DNA from: a candidate division CPR3 bacterium GWF2_35_18 | Lineage (GTDB): Bacteria > Patescibacteriota > CPR3 > GWF2-35-18 | DNA length: 47,748 bases | Assembly (NCBI GenBank): GCA_001771135.1 | Contig: MESW01000010.1 | Location: forward strand, 1-47,748 | Direction of reading: 5' to 3' | Shown: positions 27,601 to 37,178 of the stretch, one piece after another | Layout: each line of letters opens with the position of its first letter | Numbering within the stretch: the first letter of the stretch is position 1 | Made by a program: the position numbers and the translations under genes | The notes under the pieces: generated by a model | What the model saw: the letters and a program-made list of their open reading frames with translations, nothing else | What the model was told of the DNA's origin: nothing | Databases searched by the model: none

Positions 27601-29328
27601 ATGAATGAAATTATGAATAAAAAAATAGAAAATGATGTTAAAGATATAAGTTCAAATAAATATCACGAAAGTATCTCTTTAAAGAAAATCCTGAAAATAA
27701 TCCCTCTTGGTGGAGCCGGAATGGTAACCAAGAATATGTGGATTTATGAATATGGAGAAGATATTTTGATTATAGATTGCGGAATGGGTTTTCCTGATGA
27801 AGATATGTTGGGAGTGGATATGGTAATTCCTGATATCTCATACTTACGGGAAAGAGCTTCTCGAATAAAAGGAATGTTTTTAACTCATGGTCATGAAGAT
27901 CATATAGGAGCAGTACCTTACGTTCTAAAAGAATTATCGATTCCGCTTTATGGTTCCAAATTAACTTTGGGATTAGTAAGAGCAAAACTTCAAGAATATG
28001 AGATGGACAAGGGAGTTATTTTTAATGTCATTGAGTCTGACGATAAAATAAAAATTGGCAATTTTGATTTGGAATTTGTACATCTTGCACATTCTGTTCC
28101 AGACCATTTAGGGGTAATAATAAAAATTCCAGAAGGAAAGATTTTGCATGCTCCTGATTACAAATTTGACTGGACTCCGGTAGACGGTAAACCAACTGAA
28201 GTACACAAATTAGCCAAACTGCGCGGGGAACTTCTTCTACTGCTTTCTGATTGTGTGAGAATTGAAAAAGATGGTTATACTCTAACAGAGAGAGCTATTG
28301 AAGAGACTTTTGAAAAAGAGATGCAAAAGGCTAAGGGAAGAGTTCTAATTACCACTTTTTCTTCAAATATTTCCAGATTACAACAAGCTATAAATGCTGC
28401 CCAAAAATATCATCGGAAGATTGCCTTTGTAGGTAGAAGTATTTATCGCAACATGGAAGTGGCGCAGCAACTGAATTATCTTTCTTTTCCCAGAGATACT
28501 GTAATTGAGCCTAAGGAAATTAAAAAATATAATCCAGATGAACTGGTGATTTTAATTTCTGGTAGTCAAGGTCAATCCAATTCAGCTTTAGCTCGAGTTG
28601 CCAACGATGATCACCCGATGGTACAGATTCAAGAAGGAGATGTGGTGATTTTTGCTTCTGATCCGATTCCGGGAAATCTGGATTCTGTTTACAAAGTTAT
28701 TGATCAGCTTTCAGAAAGAGGTGCCGAAGTTCGATACAGTGAGATTACTGATGATGTTCATGTCTCAGGACATGCGGCTAAGGAGGAGCTGAAATTTATG
28801 CTTGGTCTGACGCTGCCGAAGTTTTTAGTGCCGATTGGAGGCGAAATTCGACACGGCAAAATGTTTGCCGGAATCGCCAAGGATATGGGAATTCAAGAGA
28901 CTTTGATTATGAAAGAGGGAGATACTTTAAGAATTGAAAATGGGAATTGTAAATTAGGAGAGCGGATAAAAACTTCTGAAGTGATGATTGACGGAGCCGA
29001 TCTTGAGAATATTCAAGATATTGTAATTCGTGATCGCCAGGTCCTTTCTAAAGATGGAATATTTCTAGTAGTTGTGACTATTGATAAAAACGCGAAAACC
29101 TTGATTTCTGAACCAGAGGTTGTTTCGCGCGGTTTTGTCTATATGAAAGAGGCCGATAAAATCTTGGACGATACAAGATCAATCGTGATTCAAACGATTA
29201 AAGGAAAAATCCACGAAGACAGTGATCCAAAGTTTTTACGTCGACAGCTCATCACTGCTTTAGAGAGATATATCTATAAGCAAACAGAGATGAGACCGAT
29301 GATTTTACCGGTTATTATTACGGTCTAA
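27601..29328 (+). CDS. rnj: Ribonuclease J
   Basis: LTHGHEDHIGAVPYVL, SVPDHLGVIIK, VSGHAAKEELKFML; metallo-beta-lactamase/beta-CASP. Confidence 0.95.
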   Translation: MNEIMNKKIENDVKDISSNKYHESISLKKILKIIPLGGAGMVTKNMWIYEYGEDILIIDCGMGFPDEDMLGVDMVIPDISYLRERASRIKGMFLTHGHEDHIGAVPYVLKELSIPLYGSKLTLGLVRAKLQEYEMDKGVIFNVIESDDKIKIGNFDLEFVHLAHSVPDHLGVIIKIPEGKILHAPDYKFDWTPVDGKPTEVHKLAKLRGELLLLLSDCVRIEKDGYTLTERAIEETFEKEMQKAKGRVLITTFSSNISRLQQAINAAQKYHRKIAFVGRSIYRNMEVAQQLNYLSFPRDTVIEPKEIKKYNPDELVILISGSQGQSNSALARVANDDHPMVQIQEGDVVIFASDPIPGNLDSVYKVIDQLSERGAEVRYSEITDDVHVSGHAAKEELKFMLGLTLPKFLVPIGGEIRHGKMFAGIAKDMGIQETLIMKEGDTLRIENGNCKLGERIKTSEVMIDGADLENIQDIVIRDRQVLSKDGIFLVVVTIDKNAKTLISEPEVVSRGFVYMKEADKILDDTRSIVIQTIKGKIHEDSDPKFLRRQLITALERYIYKQTEMRPMILPVIITV

Positions 29329-29350
29329 GTTGCAGTATAATATATCCTAT

Positions 29351-29734
29351 ATGCCTGGGAAGAAAATACTAATTATTTTAATCTTTATATTACTATTTGG
29401 GGGATTATACTATTTCCGTGAAAAAATATATGTTACATATGTGGATGTAATTTTAGATAACAGATACCATGGGGTTGCTTGTGAGAATTTGCCAAGCTTG
29501 AGTGATGTAGATAAGGTCTTAAGGAATAAGGAAAACCTTGTTAATAGAATAAAAAGTATCCGACCGGATGAAGATGAGAATCATTCTTACATTTCAGTTG
29601 ATGTAAATGAACCGTGTGCCAACAAAGGTGAAATAATGATTCGGTATCCCTCTCATGATGATCGAGTAAAAATTGAGATAATCTTAAAAGATGATTCTTT
29701 TGACGGAATCCCGTATAATTTAATTAATAATTAA
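29351..29734 (+). CDS. Hypothetical single-TM protein
   Basis: MPGKKILIILIFILLFGGLYYF signal anchor; ATG 29351 preferred over the listed 29330 start. Confidence 0.55.
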   Translation: MPGKKILIILIFILLFGGLYYFREKIYVTYVDVILDNRYHGVACENLPSLSDVDKVLRNKENLVNRIKSIRPDEDENHSYISVDVNEPCANKGEIMIRYPSHDDRVKIEIILKDDSFDGIPYNLINN

Positions 29735-29744
29735 CTCATAATTT

Positions 29745-32039
29745 ATGTCAAGAAAAAGAAGAGGTCGGCCAAAAAGTTATAGGAAGCACAAAAGTCGTTC
29801 CCGTGGCTCGGCTTTTAAAATAAAACTAAAAAGTAGTAGCATTCGTTCTATTTCGAGTGTTCTACTACTTAGTGCTGCACTTTTGACTTTACTTTCATAT
29901 GTTGGTCAATCTATCGGTCCGGATAACATTCTACAGGATCTTTTAAACCGTTATTTTGGTCTGGGAGCAATTTTTATCCCCTTAATTTTAACTATTTTTG
30001 GTCTCTATTTAACCGGAGTGAAGTGGGGATTTTCCCGGGCGAATGTTTGGGTCGGTCTTACCATTTTCCAAATTGCTTTTATTTCTCTAATTTCTCTCTT
30101 CCAAAATGCTACCGAAATAAAAGACGGAGGAATAATCGGACAATTTGTAGCTTCAAAATTAAGCACAGTATTTTCGAATCTGGGAGCTATTATCCTAATT
30201 TCAACCGTGCTTTTTGTTTCTTTACTGATTACTTTAGATGCCTCTTTAACGGAAACTTTGAATATGATCGGAAATACTTTAGTAGGGTTTTTTAAAGTGA
30301 TCAAAGAAATTTTCACGCATTTATTTAATAAAGAACAACAAATTTCTTTAAAAGACATCAAAGCCAGTAATGAAAACACATCAAAATCGTTACCACAGGT
30401 AGAGGAAAATTTAGCTACTGATAAAGATAAAAAAGAGATGAAAGTTATTGATCCTTCTCTTCGTCAGGTAACAGATTCAAATCAAGCATCGATGAAAAAA
30501 GAAAAAGAGAAAACGGAAAATCTAGATGGGCTCAAAGAAGAAACTGTTTTTGCCAATCTTCCGGTTTCCGATAAGGTTTGGGAATATCCTCCTTTGTCTC
30601 TGCTTTCAGATAAGCCTCCGGTTCCTGCTGATCGTGGAGATATTAAACAGAATGCACATAAAATAGAAAAAGCTTTAGATTCTTTTGGAATCAGGGCAAA
30701 AGTAATTGAAGTTAACTGTGGTCCATCAGTAACACAGTATGCTTTGGAGCTTACAGAAGGAACAAAAATTGCCAAAGTTACCGCGCTTGCCAATGATTTA
30801 GCCCTAGCCCTGGCAGCGCCAACAGGAACGGTCAGAATTGAGGCTCCGATTCCGGGACGATCTTTGGTAGGAATTGAAGTTCCAAACTATTCGCCGACAT
30901 TGGTAACGCTAAAAAATACTTTGCAATCAGAATCATTCAAGAAAAATAAATCAAAGCTTTCTGTTATTTTGGGGCACAATGTTTCCGGTCAGACAGTTTT
31001 TGATGATTTGAGTAAAATGCCTCATATACTTATTGCCGGAGCAACTGGAAGTGGAAAAACGGTGTGTTTAAATTCTTTCCTTGCGGCATTACTCTTCCAA
31101 AATGCGCCTCATGAACTGAAATTTATTATGGTCGATCCCAAAAGAGTAGAGATGGTTCAATATAATGGAATTCCCCATTTACTGACTCCAGTTATTACCG
31201 AAGCCGATAAAGTACTTTCGGCTATGAAATGGTCGGTAGCGGAAATGGAACGGAGATACAAACTTTTCCAAAAAGCGAGAGTGAGAAATATTATTGCCTA
31301 TAACGAACTCTCTGGTTTTCAGGCTATTCCCAACATTGTTGTTGTTGTTGATGAGATGGCTGATTTAATGATGTATGCTCCGAAAGACTTTGAAGGAACA
31401 ATTTGTCGTTTAGCTCAAATGTCACGGGCTACCGGTATTCATCTTATATTAGCGACACAAAGACCATCAGTTGACGTTATCACCGGACTTATCAAAGCAA
31501 ATATTCCTTGCCGTGTGGCTTTTAATGTGACTTCTTCAGTTGATTCTCGTGTAATTCTTGATCAACCTGGAGCCGAAAAGCTGCTTGGTCGAGGAGATAT
31601 GCTTTATCTTCCTCCAGACAAAGCAAAACCGCAACGAATACAGGGAGTTTATGTTGCCGATGAAGAGCTGAAAGCGCTTCAGGATTTTCTCAAAGAAAAA
31701 GGAGCCGATCAAGTCGAATATCATGAAGAGGTAACAGAATTTGCTCCTCAAAAAGCTCCGGGCAGTATTGAAGGTGTGGAACCTGAGGATGATCTTTTTG
31801 AAGAAGCGGTAAATATTGTTTGTTCTCATCAAAAAGCTTCAGCGTCATTACTCCAAAGACGTTTGCGAGTAGGTTATGCCAGAGCAGCACGACTTCTTGA
31901 TCAGCTCCAACAACGTGGAGTTGTTAGTGAAGCGGATGGAGCAAAACCACGGAATATTTTAATCAGTAGTCCGGAAGAATTTTTTGGTTCTCAAAAAGAA
32001 GCACAGGAAGAACAGCCCATTACGGAGGCAGATCAATGA
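29745..32039 (+). CDS. ftsK: DNA translocase FtsK/SpoIIIE
   Basis: Four N-terminal TM segments, GATGSGKTVCLNSFL, VVVVDEMADLMM, ATQRPSVDVITGLIKANIP, C-terminal gamma-like winged helix. Confidence 0.95.
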   Translation: MSRKRRGRPKSYRKHKSRSRGSAFKIKLKSSSIRSISSVLLLSAALLTLLSYVGQSIGPDNILQDLLNRYFGLGAIFIPLILTIFGLYLTGVKWGFSRANVWVGLTIFQIAFISLISLFQNATEIKDGGIIGQFVASKLSTVFSNLGAIILISTVLFVSLLITLDASLTETLNMIGNTLVGFFKVIKEIFTHLFNKEQQISLKDIKASNENTSKSLPQVEENLATDKDKKEMKVIDPSLRQVTDSNQASMKKEKEKTENLDGLKEETVFANLPVSDKVWEYPPLSLLSDKPPVPADRGDIKQNAHKIEKALDSFGIRAKVIEVNCGPSVTQYALELTEGTKIAKVTALANDLALALAAPTGTVRIEAPIPGRSLVGIEVPNYSPTLVTLKNTLQSESFKKNKSKLSVILGHNVSGQTVFDDLSKMPHILIAGATGSGKTVCLNSFLAALLFQNAPHELKFIMVDPKRVEMVQYNGIPHLLTPVITEADKVLSAMKWSVAEMERRYKLFQKARVRNIIAYNELSGFQAIPNIVVVVDEMADLMMYAPKDFEGTICRLAQMSRATGIHLILATQRPSVDVITGLIKANIPCRVAFNVTSSVDSRVILDQPGAEKLLGRGDMLYLPPDKAKPQRIQGVYVADEELKALQDFLKEKGADQVEYHEEVTEFAPQKAPGSIEGVEPEDDLFEEAVNIVCSHQKASASLLQRRLRVGYARAARLLDQLQQRGVVSEADGAKPRNILISSPEEFFGSQKEAQEEQPITEADQ

Positions 32040-32977
32040 GAACTGTGGGTGAGCTTCTCAAAAAAAACCGTGAGAGTCGCAACTTTTCACTAAGCGATGT
32101 TTCCAAATTAACCAAAATTAGGATTAATTATCTAAAAGCGATTGAAGAGTCAGATTATGAAGTTTTGCCTGCTCCAGTTTTTACCCGTGGTTTTATTAAA
32201 AACTATGCCGAGTTTTTAGGTCTTGATGTTCAGGAAGTCTTAGCATTTTTTAGACGTGAATTTGATGAAAGAAAAGCAAAGAAAAAACCTAGTCTTAAAC
32301 CTCCTCAGCCAATTCGAAAAACTTTAGAGATTTTTACTCCATCTAATTTTATTATTACGATTGTGAGTATTTTGGTGATCGGATTTTTGGGATATTTATA
32401 CATTCAGTATCGTTCTTATTCAAAATCTCCAGAGCTATTTATTAGCAAACCAACCGATAGAGTACAACAAACTTTGTCATATACAGAAGTCGTTGGAAAA
32501 ACTGATGAAGACGCAATTGTGAAAGTAAATGGACAAACAATTCGTTCTGCTGGAAATGGAAATTTTTCCGTGACTGTTGATCTATCTGAAGGCGAAAATA
32601 AGATTCAGATTTCGGCTGTAAATCCTTTAGGAAAGGAAACTGTTGAGACAAGGACGGTTTACTATCTGGTTGAGCAAGAAGTAGCTAATAATGAAAACCA
32701 GGAAGATAACATTAACAATGAAGTAGAAACAATTGAAGGTGTTGAGATTGAAGTTTCTGTTGGTCCTAATGCCGCTTGGATCAAAGTTACCACAGATGAG
32801 GTTGATTCTTTTGAAGGGATTTTGAATCCTGGAGTTACGAGACTCTTTACAGCGCACGAAAGCATTAGACTTCGAACTGGTAACGGGGGTTCTACAAAAA
32901 TTAAGGTTAATGGTGTTGATCAAGGATTAATGGGAACAGAGGGAATGCCGGTTGAGAAAGAGTATAAAAAAGAATAA
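32036..32977 (+). CDS. RodZ-like HTH membrane protein with extracytoplasmic Ig-like region
   Basis: GELLKKNRESRNFSLSDVSKLTKIRINYLKAIEESDYEVLPAPVFTRGFIKNYAEFLGLD, TM helix, beta-rich tail; ATGA overlap with ftsK. Confidence 0.8.
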   Translation: MRTVGELLKKNRESRNFSLSDVSKLTKIRINYLKAIEESDYEVLPAPVFTRGFIKNYAEFLGLDVQEVLAFFRREFDERKAKKKPSLKPPQPIRKTLEIFTPSNFIITIVSILVIGFLGYLYIQYRSYSKSPELFISKPTDRVQQTLSYTEVVGKTDEDAIVKVNGQTIRSAGNGNFSVTVDLSEGENKIQISAVNPLGKETVETRTVYYLVEQEVANNENQEDNINNEVETIEGVEIEVSVGPNAAWIKVTTDEVDSFEGILNPGVTRLFTAHESIRLRTGNGGSTKIKVNGVDQGLMGTEGMPVEKEYKKE

Positions 32978-32988
32978 ATAAAAAGGTA

Positions 32989-33882
32989 ATGAAAGCAAAA
33001 CGCCATTTTATAAAAGTAGATGGACATGAATGGGCATATTTGCGTTATGGTAGTGGTAAACCGTTCATGCTGGTGCATGGATTCTTCAATTACGCCAATT
33101 TTTTTAACGAACTAGGGGATAATCTTTTTTCTGATTTTGAACTTATCATTCCCGATTTACCGGCTTTTGGTAATACAAAGCCGTTAAAAGAAGGAAATAT
33201 TTATCAAAATATTGCCAAAGAGTTAGTTAATTTCACCAAAGAATTAGGTTTCGAAAAGATGAGCTATTTTGGCAACTCTTTAGGAGCAACTGTACTTTTA
33301 GAGATGTCTTTCAAAAATCCGGACATTATCGATCATCTTATTATAAATAGTCCTTGGTGGAGAAAAAGAGGTGTTACTATAGGAAAGTTGGAAGAGTTGG
33401 AATACAAATTAACAAATCTGTCTCCAGATTTACTTAAATTACTTCAAAATCAAAACACCATGAGATCACTACTAAAAATATTAACCAATTGGAATCCAAA
33501 GCTAGCTGAAGTTTTTGGGAAAAACGAAGAGATGATTCTAGATTCGATGGTGAGTTTAGATGTTAAAGGTTGTGTAGAATTGTTTCATTCATTACGAAAC
33601 GTTGAGCTAGATAGCAAAATTAAAAAAGCGAAATTCCCCTTAATGATTGTGGCTGGAGAAAAGGATAAAGTGATTCCTCTAAAAGAAAATATTACTTTGG
33701 CTAAAAAGATAAGGCCATTACTTATTGTGGTGATGAAAAAAGAAGGACATGAACTTATCTTAAGCGGAGCTAAAAAACTGGCGAAACTAATAAAGTATTT
33801 TATTTATGAACGTCCTGAAAAAGTATATACAAAATTTCATAAAGACAAAGATTTTGAGTGGGTTTTTGGAATTAAAAAATAA
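32989..33882 (+). CDS. Alpha/beta hydrolase
   Basis: FMLVHGFFNYANFF, YFGNSLGATVLLEM (GNSLG nucleophile elbow), late His in KKEGHELIL. Confidence 0.85.
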   Translation: MKAKRHFIKVDGHEWAYLRYGSGKPFMLVHGFFNYANFFNELGDNLFSDFELIIPDLPAFGNTKPLKEGNIYQNIAKELVNFTKELGFEKMSYFGNSLGATVLLEMSFKNPDIIDHLIINSPWWRKRGVTIGKLEELEYKLTNLSPDLLKLLQNQNTMRSLLKILTNWNPKLAEVFGKNEEMILDSMVSLDVKGCVELFHSLRNVELDSKIKKAKFPLMIVAGEKDKVIPLKENITLAKKIRPLLIVVMKKEGHELILSGAKKLAKLIKYFIYERPEKVYTKFHKDKDFEWVFGIKK

Positions 33883-33888
33883 AAAAAT

Positions 33889-33917
33889 TTGACCAGTTTA
33901 AAAAGAAACATTACAAT
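33889..33917 (+). promoter_or_regulatory. Promoter for the glmS leader
   Basis: TTGACC (33889-33894)-N17-TACAAT (33912-33917). Confidence 0.7.
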
Positions 33918-33966
33918 TAATTAAATTTTAATTATAAAAGGAGGACGTTAAGAGTAAAAAAAATCG

Positions 33967-34173
33967 AGCGTGTGGCCCGCTCAGAGATTTTGCTAAGCAA
34001 AAATCTTGAGCGGGATACGAGGAAGAGGGGGTCGATATCGTATCGGCCAATCGGACCGTTTCTTATTAAAAATAGGAGCGAGTATCAGCGGAAACCCTCT
34101 GGGTGTGCGAACATCCAAGAAAAGATTAAAATCAAAAACAGCTAGTAATAACTGACATTCAAAGTTTTAATCT
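33967..34173 (+). ncRNA. Candidate glmS self-cleaving ribozyme (divergent)
   Basis: In the glmS leader: AGCG (33967-33970); P1 CCCGCTCAGAGATTTTGC/GCAAAAATCTTGAGCGGG (33976-34014); ACGAGGA (34017-34023); P2 AGAGGG/CCCTCT (34024-34029 / 34095-34100); GCGG (34088-34091); P3 GGGTGT-GCGA-ACATCC (34101-34116); P4 AGATTAAAA/TTTTAATCT (34123-34131 / 34165-34173) enclosing P4.1. Confidence 0.65.
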
Positions 34174-34265
34174 ACTTCGTTCTTGCTAAAAACTCAGGCA
34201 AATTCTCATTTGTATTTATTTTAACTTAACTTTAGGAGATCAAATTAAGATTTGATTATATTTAT

Positions 34266-36020
34266 ATGTGTGGAATTGTAAGTTATGTTGGTAACAAAGA
34301 TAATGCGGTAGAAATTGTTTTTGAAGGTCTAAAAAAACTTGAATATCGTGGTTATGATTCTTGGGGAGTTTTTGCTCCTGGGAAACCGAATTTTATTTTA
34401 AAAAAAGTGGGAAAGATTAGTGACTACGAAGAAAGTAACTGGCCAAAAGGAAGTATTGCTTTTGGGCATACGAGATGGGCTACACATGGAGGAATTACAG
34501 AGGTAAATACTCATCCTCACTACTCAGCTCACCATAAAGTAATTATTGCTCAAAATGGAGTTATGGAAAATTATTCCGAGGTTAAAAAAGAGCTTCAAAA
34601 AAAAGGATATAAGTTTATAACCGGTACGGATACCGAAGTGATAGCCAATCTTTTTGAGATGTATTTAAAAACGCAAAAAGATCTCAAACAAGCGGCCAAG
34701 TCTGTCTTTGACAAAATTGAGGGAAGAAATGCGGTAGTTGTTTATGATCTGGAATCTCGGAAATTACTTGGTTTTCGTAACGGGAGTCCGATGGTTTTAG
34801 GTGTTTCTAAAGAGGAACTTTTTCTAGCTTCGGATGTAGCTCCTTTTATAGATACCACTCAACAGGTTGTTTTTTTGAATGATGGAGAAGCTGTTCTTAT
34901 TGAAGACGGTAAGTATGAAATTATTGATCTTACAAGTTTAAAAACCGTACATCGAACAGAAACTGTTTTAGAGATAAGTAGTATTGCCAATGAAAAAGGA
35001 GATAAAAATTCATTCCTAGAAAAAGAGATTTTTGAACAGCAATTTATTTTCAAGGAAACTTTGAAACAAGATGAAAAAAAAGTCACTCAAATCGCGACGG
35101 TAATTAAAAACGCCACAATGGTTTATTGTATTGGAGCTGGAACTGCTTATCAGGTTTCATTTTGGGGTGCCGGAGTTTTGCAGAAAATCGGAGGAAAACA
35201 GGCTTTCCCAATGATCGCTTCCGAATTTGTTTCGCAAAAAGATTTCTTACAAAAGCAAGACGTTTTAATTATTGTGAGTCAGAGCGGAGAAACAGCCGAT
35301 ACTCTAGAAGCAATAAATGCAGCCAAAGAAAAAGGTTTGAAAATTATTTCGTTTGTGAATGTTGAAAGCTCTACAATCTGTCGTCAGTCAGATTATGTTC
35401 TGCTGCATAGAGTGGGAATTGAGAAGGCTGTGGCTTCAACAAAGGCAGCTCTTGCGCCGATGTTTTTGTACTATCTTGTTGCCGAAAAAATGGCTAAAGT
35501 CAAAAATAATCTTTCGAAGGTAACATCTTTATTATCAAAATATGTAAATAAAGATCTAGAGCAAAAAGCTCGAAATTTAGCTCGGCAAATTTACATTAAA
35601 GAAAATATGTATTTAATTGGTAGAGGAATGAGCTATCCAATTGCCAGAGAAGGTAGTATTAAGATTCAAGAGTTATCAAATATTCATGCTGAAGGGATTG
35701 CGGGAGGAGAATTAAAACATTATGCAATCTCTTTGATTGAAGAAGGTATACCTTGTTTTGTCATTGTTGGTGAAGATGAGGAGCGTAAGCATATCCTTTC
35801 TAATGCTATGGAAGTCAAAGCACGTGGAGGATTAATTATTGGTTTTGATGATCAAAAAAATGACGTTTTTGATCACTATTTTCCGTTACCGAGTTTAGGA
35901 ATATTGAAAGGAATTTTTGCCTTAATTCCACTGCAGATGATAGCTTATCATTTAGCTTTATTCCGCGGTTGCGATCCTGATTATTGTCGGAATTTAGCCA
36001 AAAGCGTCACGGTAATTTAA
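34266..36020 (+). CDS. glmS: Glutamine-fructose-6-phosphate aminotransferase
   Basis: MCGIVSYVG N-terminal Cys amidotransferase, two SIS domains (VSQSGETADTLEAI), C-terminal NLAKSVTVI. Confidence 0.96.
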   Translation: MCGIVSYVGNKDNAVEIVFEGLKKLEYRGYDSWGVFAPGKPNFILKKVGKISDYEESNWPKGSIAFGHTRWATHGGITEVNTHPHYSAHHKVIIAQNGVMENYSEVKKELQKKGYKFITGTDTEVIANLFEMYLKTQKDLKQAAKSVFDKIEGRNAVVVYDLESRKLLGFRNGSPMVLGVSKEELFLASDVAPFIDTTQQVVFLNDGEAVLIEDGKYEIIDLTSLKTVHRTETVLEISSIANEKGDKNSFLEKEIFEQQFIFKETLKQDEKKVTQIATVIKNATMVYCIGAGTAYQVSFWGAGVLQKIGGKQAFPMIASEFVSQKDFLQKQDVLIIVSQSGETADTLEAINAAKEKGLKIISFVNVESSTICRQSDYVLLHRVGIEKAVASTKAALAPMFLYYLVAEKMAKVKNNLSKVTSLLSKYVNKDLEQKARNLARQIYIKENMYLIGRGMSYPIAREGSIKIQELSNIHAEGIAGGELKHYAISLIEEGIPCFVIVGEDEERKHILSNAMEVKARGGLIIGFDDQKNDVFDHYFPLPSLGILKGIFALIPLQMIAYHLALFRGCDPDYCRNLAKSVTVI

Positions 36021-36064
36021 ACAGATAATATATAGCTAGAAGATAGTTTGCATGAAATGATTTT

Positions 36065-37156
36065 CTAGCTTATAAGTGTTTTTAGTTCTTTTCCGGGTAA
36101 TCCTATTTTTTTCAAGCGTATTACAGCGGCATGATGAATGATATTATCGGGAGGAATATTTTTTAGACAGGTAATGAGTTTTTTAGAAAAAAGAGTGTAT
36201 TCTCCAGTTAATCTTTCTAGGGCATATAAGATTGCTTCTATGGTTAATTCTTTTTCAGCTTCTTCATATGCTTTTTCAATTTTTTTATAATCGATAGGAT
36301 GATTTATCTCTTTTTTAGATTCTAATTGATGGAGAGAATCATTCATTTTTTGCATGTAAGAGTTAAAGGAAAGAATTTTTTGATCAAGATCCTTATTAGT
36401 TTTTACATTTTTCTTTAAATAGTTTGAGAATAACCAGGTGAAACTAATAACAACATCTTCCGGAAATTCTGAAAAAGGAAGAATATCATTTATGTCTCCA
36501 TATCTTCCGGCAAGTAAAATCATCTCGGCGATCTTTTCCGGTTTTTGGATTATTTTTTCAATTTCTTTAATCTCTTTTGTTTTAATTTTCTCAGAATCTC
36601 CATTTAAAAAATAAAGTAGCTCTTTTGATCTTTGAATTTGGTGTTTGGCTTCATCGTTAAGATTTCTTTTTGCAATTACAGTTTCCTTTTCGGTCACTTT
36701 TTCATAACCACCATAGATGATTCGGATCGATTGCAGATTTAGCTTACGAATTTCATTCTTAATAGCTTCAGGATCATTTAATCGATCGATTATCATAAAT
36801 ATTGAGCTAAAAAGAGTGAGAATTTCTTGTTCCTTAACGTTTGGGAAAAACTCAATACTACTGAATCTAAATTTTATGAAATAACCAAACAGTTTTTGGA
36901 GACTTCCAGAATCGGGAGAAAAAGATTTATTGTTTACAATCAGCATTCCTTTTTTTTCTTCAATGAATAATGTTTTTTGAGTTTTTGTATACTCATGAAG
37001 CATCGAGAGAAAATCAGTGATACATTTTTCAATGACCGGATGTTCTGTTTGTGAGCCTTTTCGATAAAGAGAAATAGTATTAATAATTAAAGATACTTGT
37101 TGGAGAATATTGAATTCTAAAGGTTTATGATCAAGAATAAAAGTATTTTGGGTCAT
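36065..37156 (-). CDS. Hypothetical protein with an N-terminal module like those preceding HEAT/HD signalling domains
   Basis: ILQQVSLIINTISLYRKGSQTEHPVIEKCITDFLSMLHEYTKTQKTLFIEEKKGMLIVNNKSF...SSIEFFPNVKEQEILTLFSSIF. Confidence 0.5.
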   Translation of the reverse strand: MTQNTFILDHKPLEFNILQQVSLIINTISLYRKGSQTEHPVIEKCITDFLSMLHEYTKTQKTLFIEEKKGMLIVNNKSFSPDSGSLQKLFGYFIKFRFSSIEFFPNVKEQEILTLFSSIFMIIDRLNDPEAIKNEIRKLNLQSIRIIYGGYEKVTEKETVIAKRNLNDEAKHQIQRSKELLYFLNGDSEKIKTKEIKEIEKIIQKPEKIAEMILLAGRYGDINDILPFSEFPEDVVISFTWLFSNYLKKNVKTNKDLDQKILSFNSYMQKMNDSLHQLESKKEINHPIDYKKIEKAYEEAEKELTIEAILYALERLTGEYTLFSKKLITCLKNIPPDNIIHHAAVIRLKKIGLPGKELKTLIS

Positions 37157-37178
37157 ATAAATTCCTTTCGAAATTGAT

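Noticed and set aside
33940-34190. RNase P RNA, SRP RNA or tmRNA in the glmS leader
   Set aside because: No GAGGAAAGTCC-type P4, no GGAAGG/AGCAG SRP core and no tRNA-like ends; the elements fit glmS ribozyme order much better.
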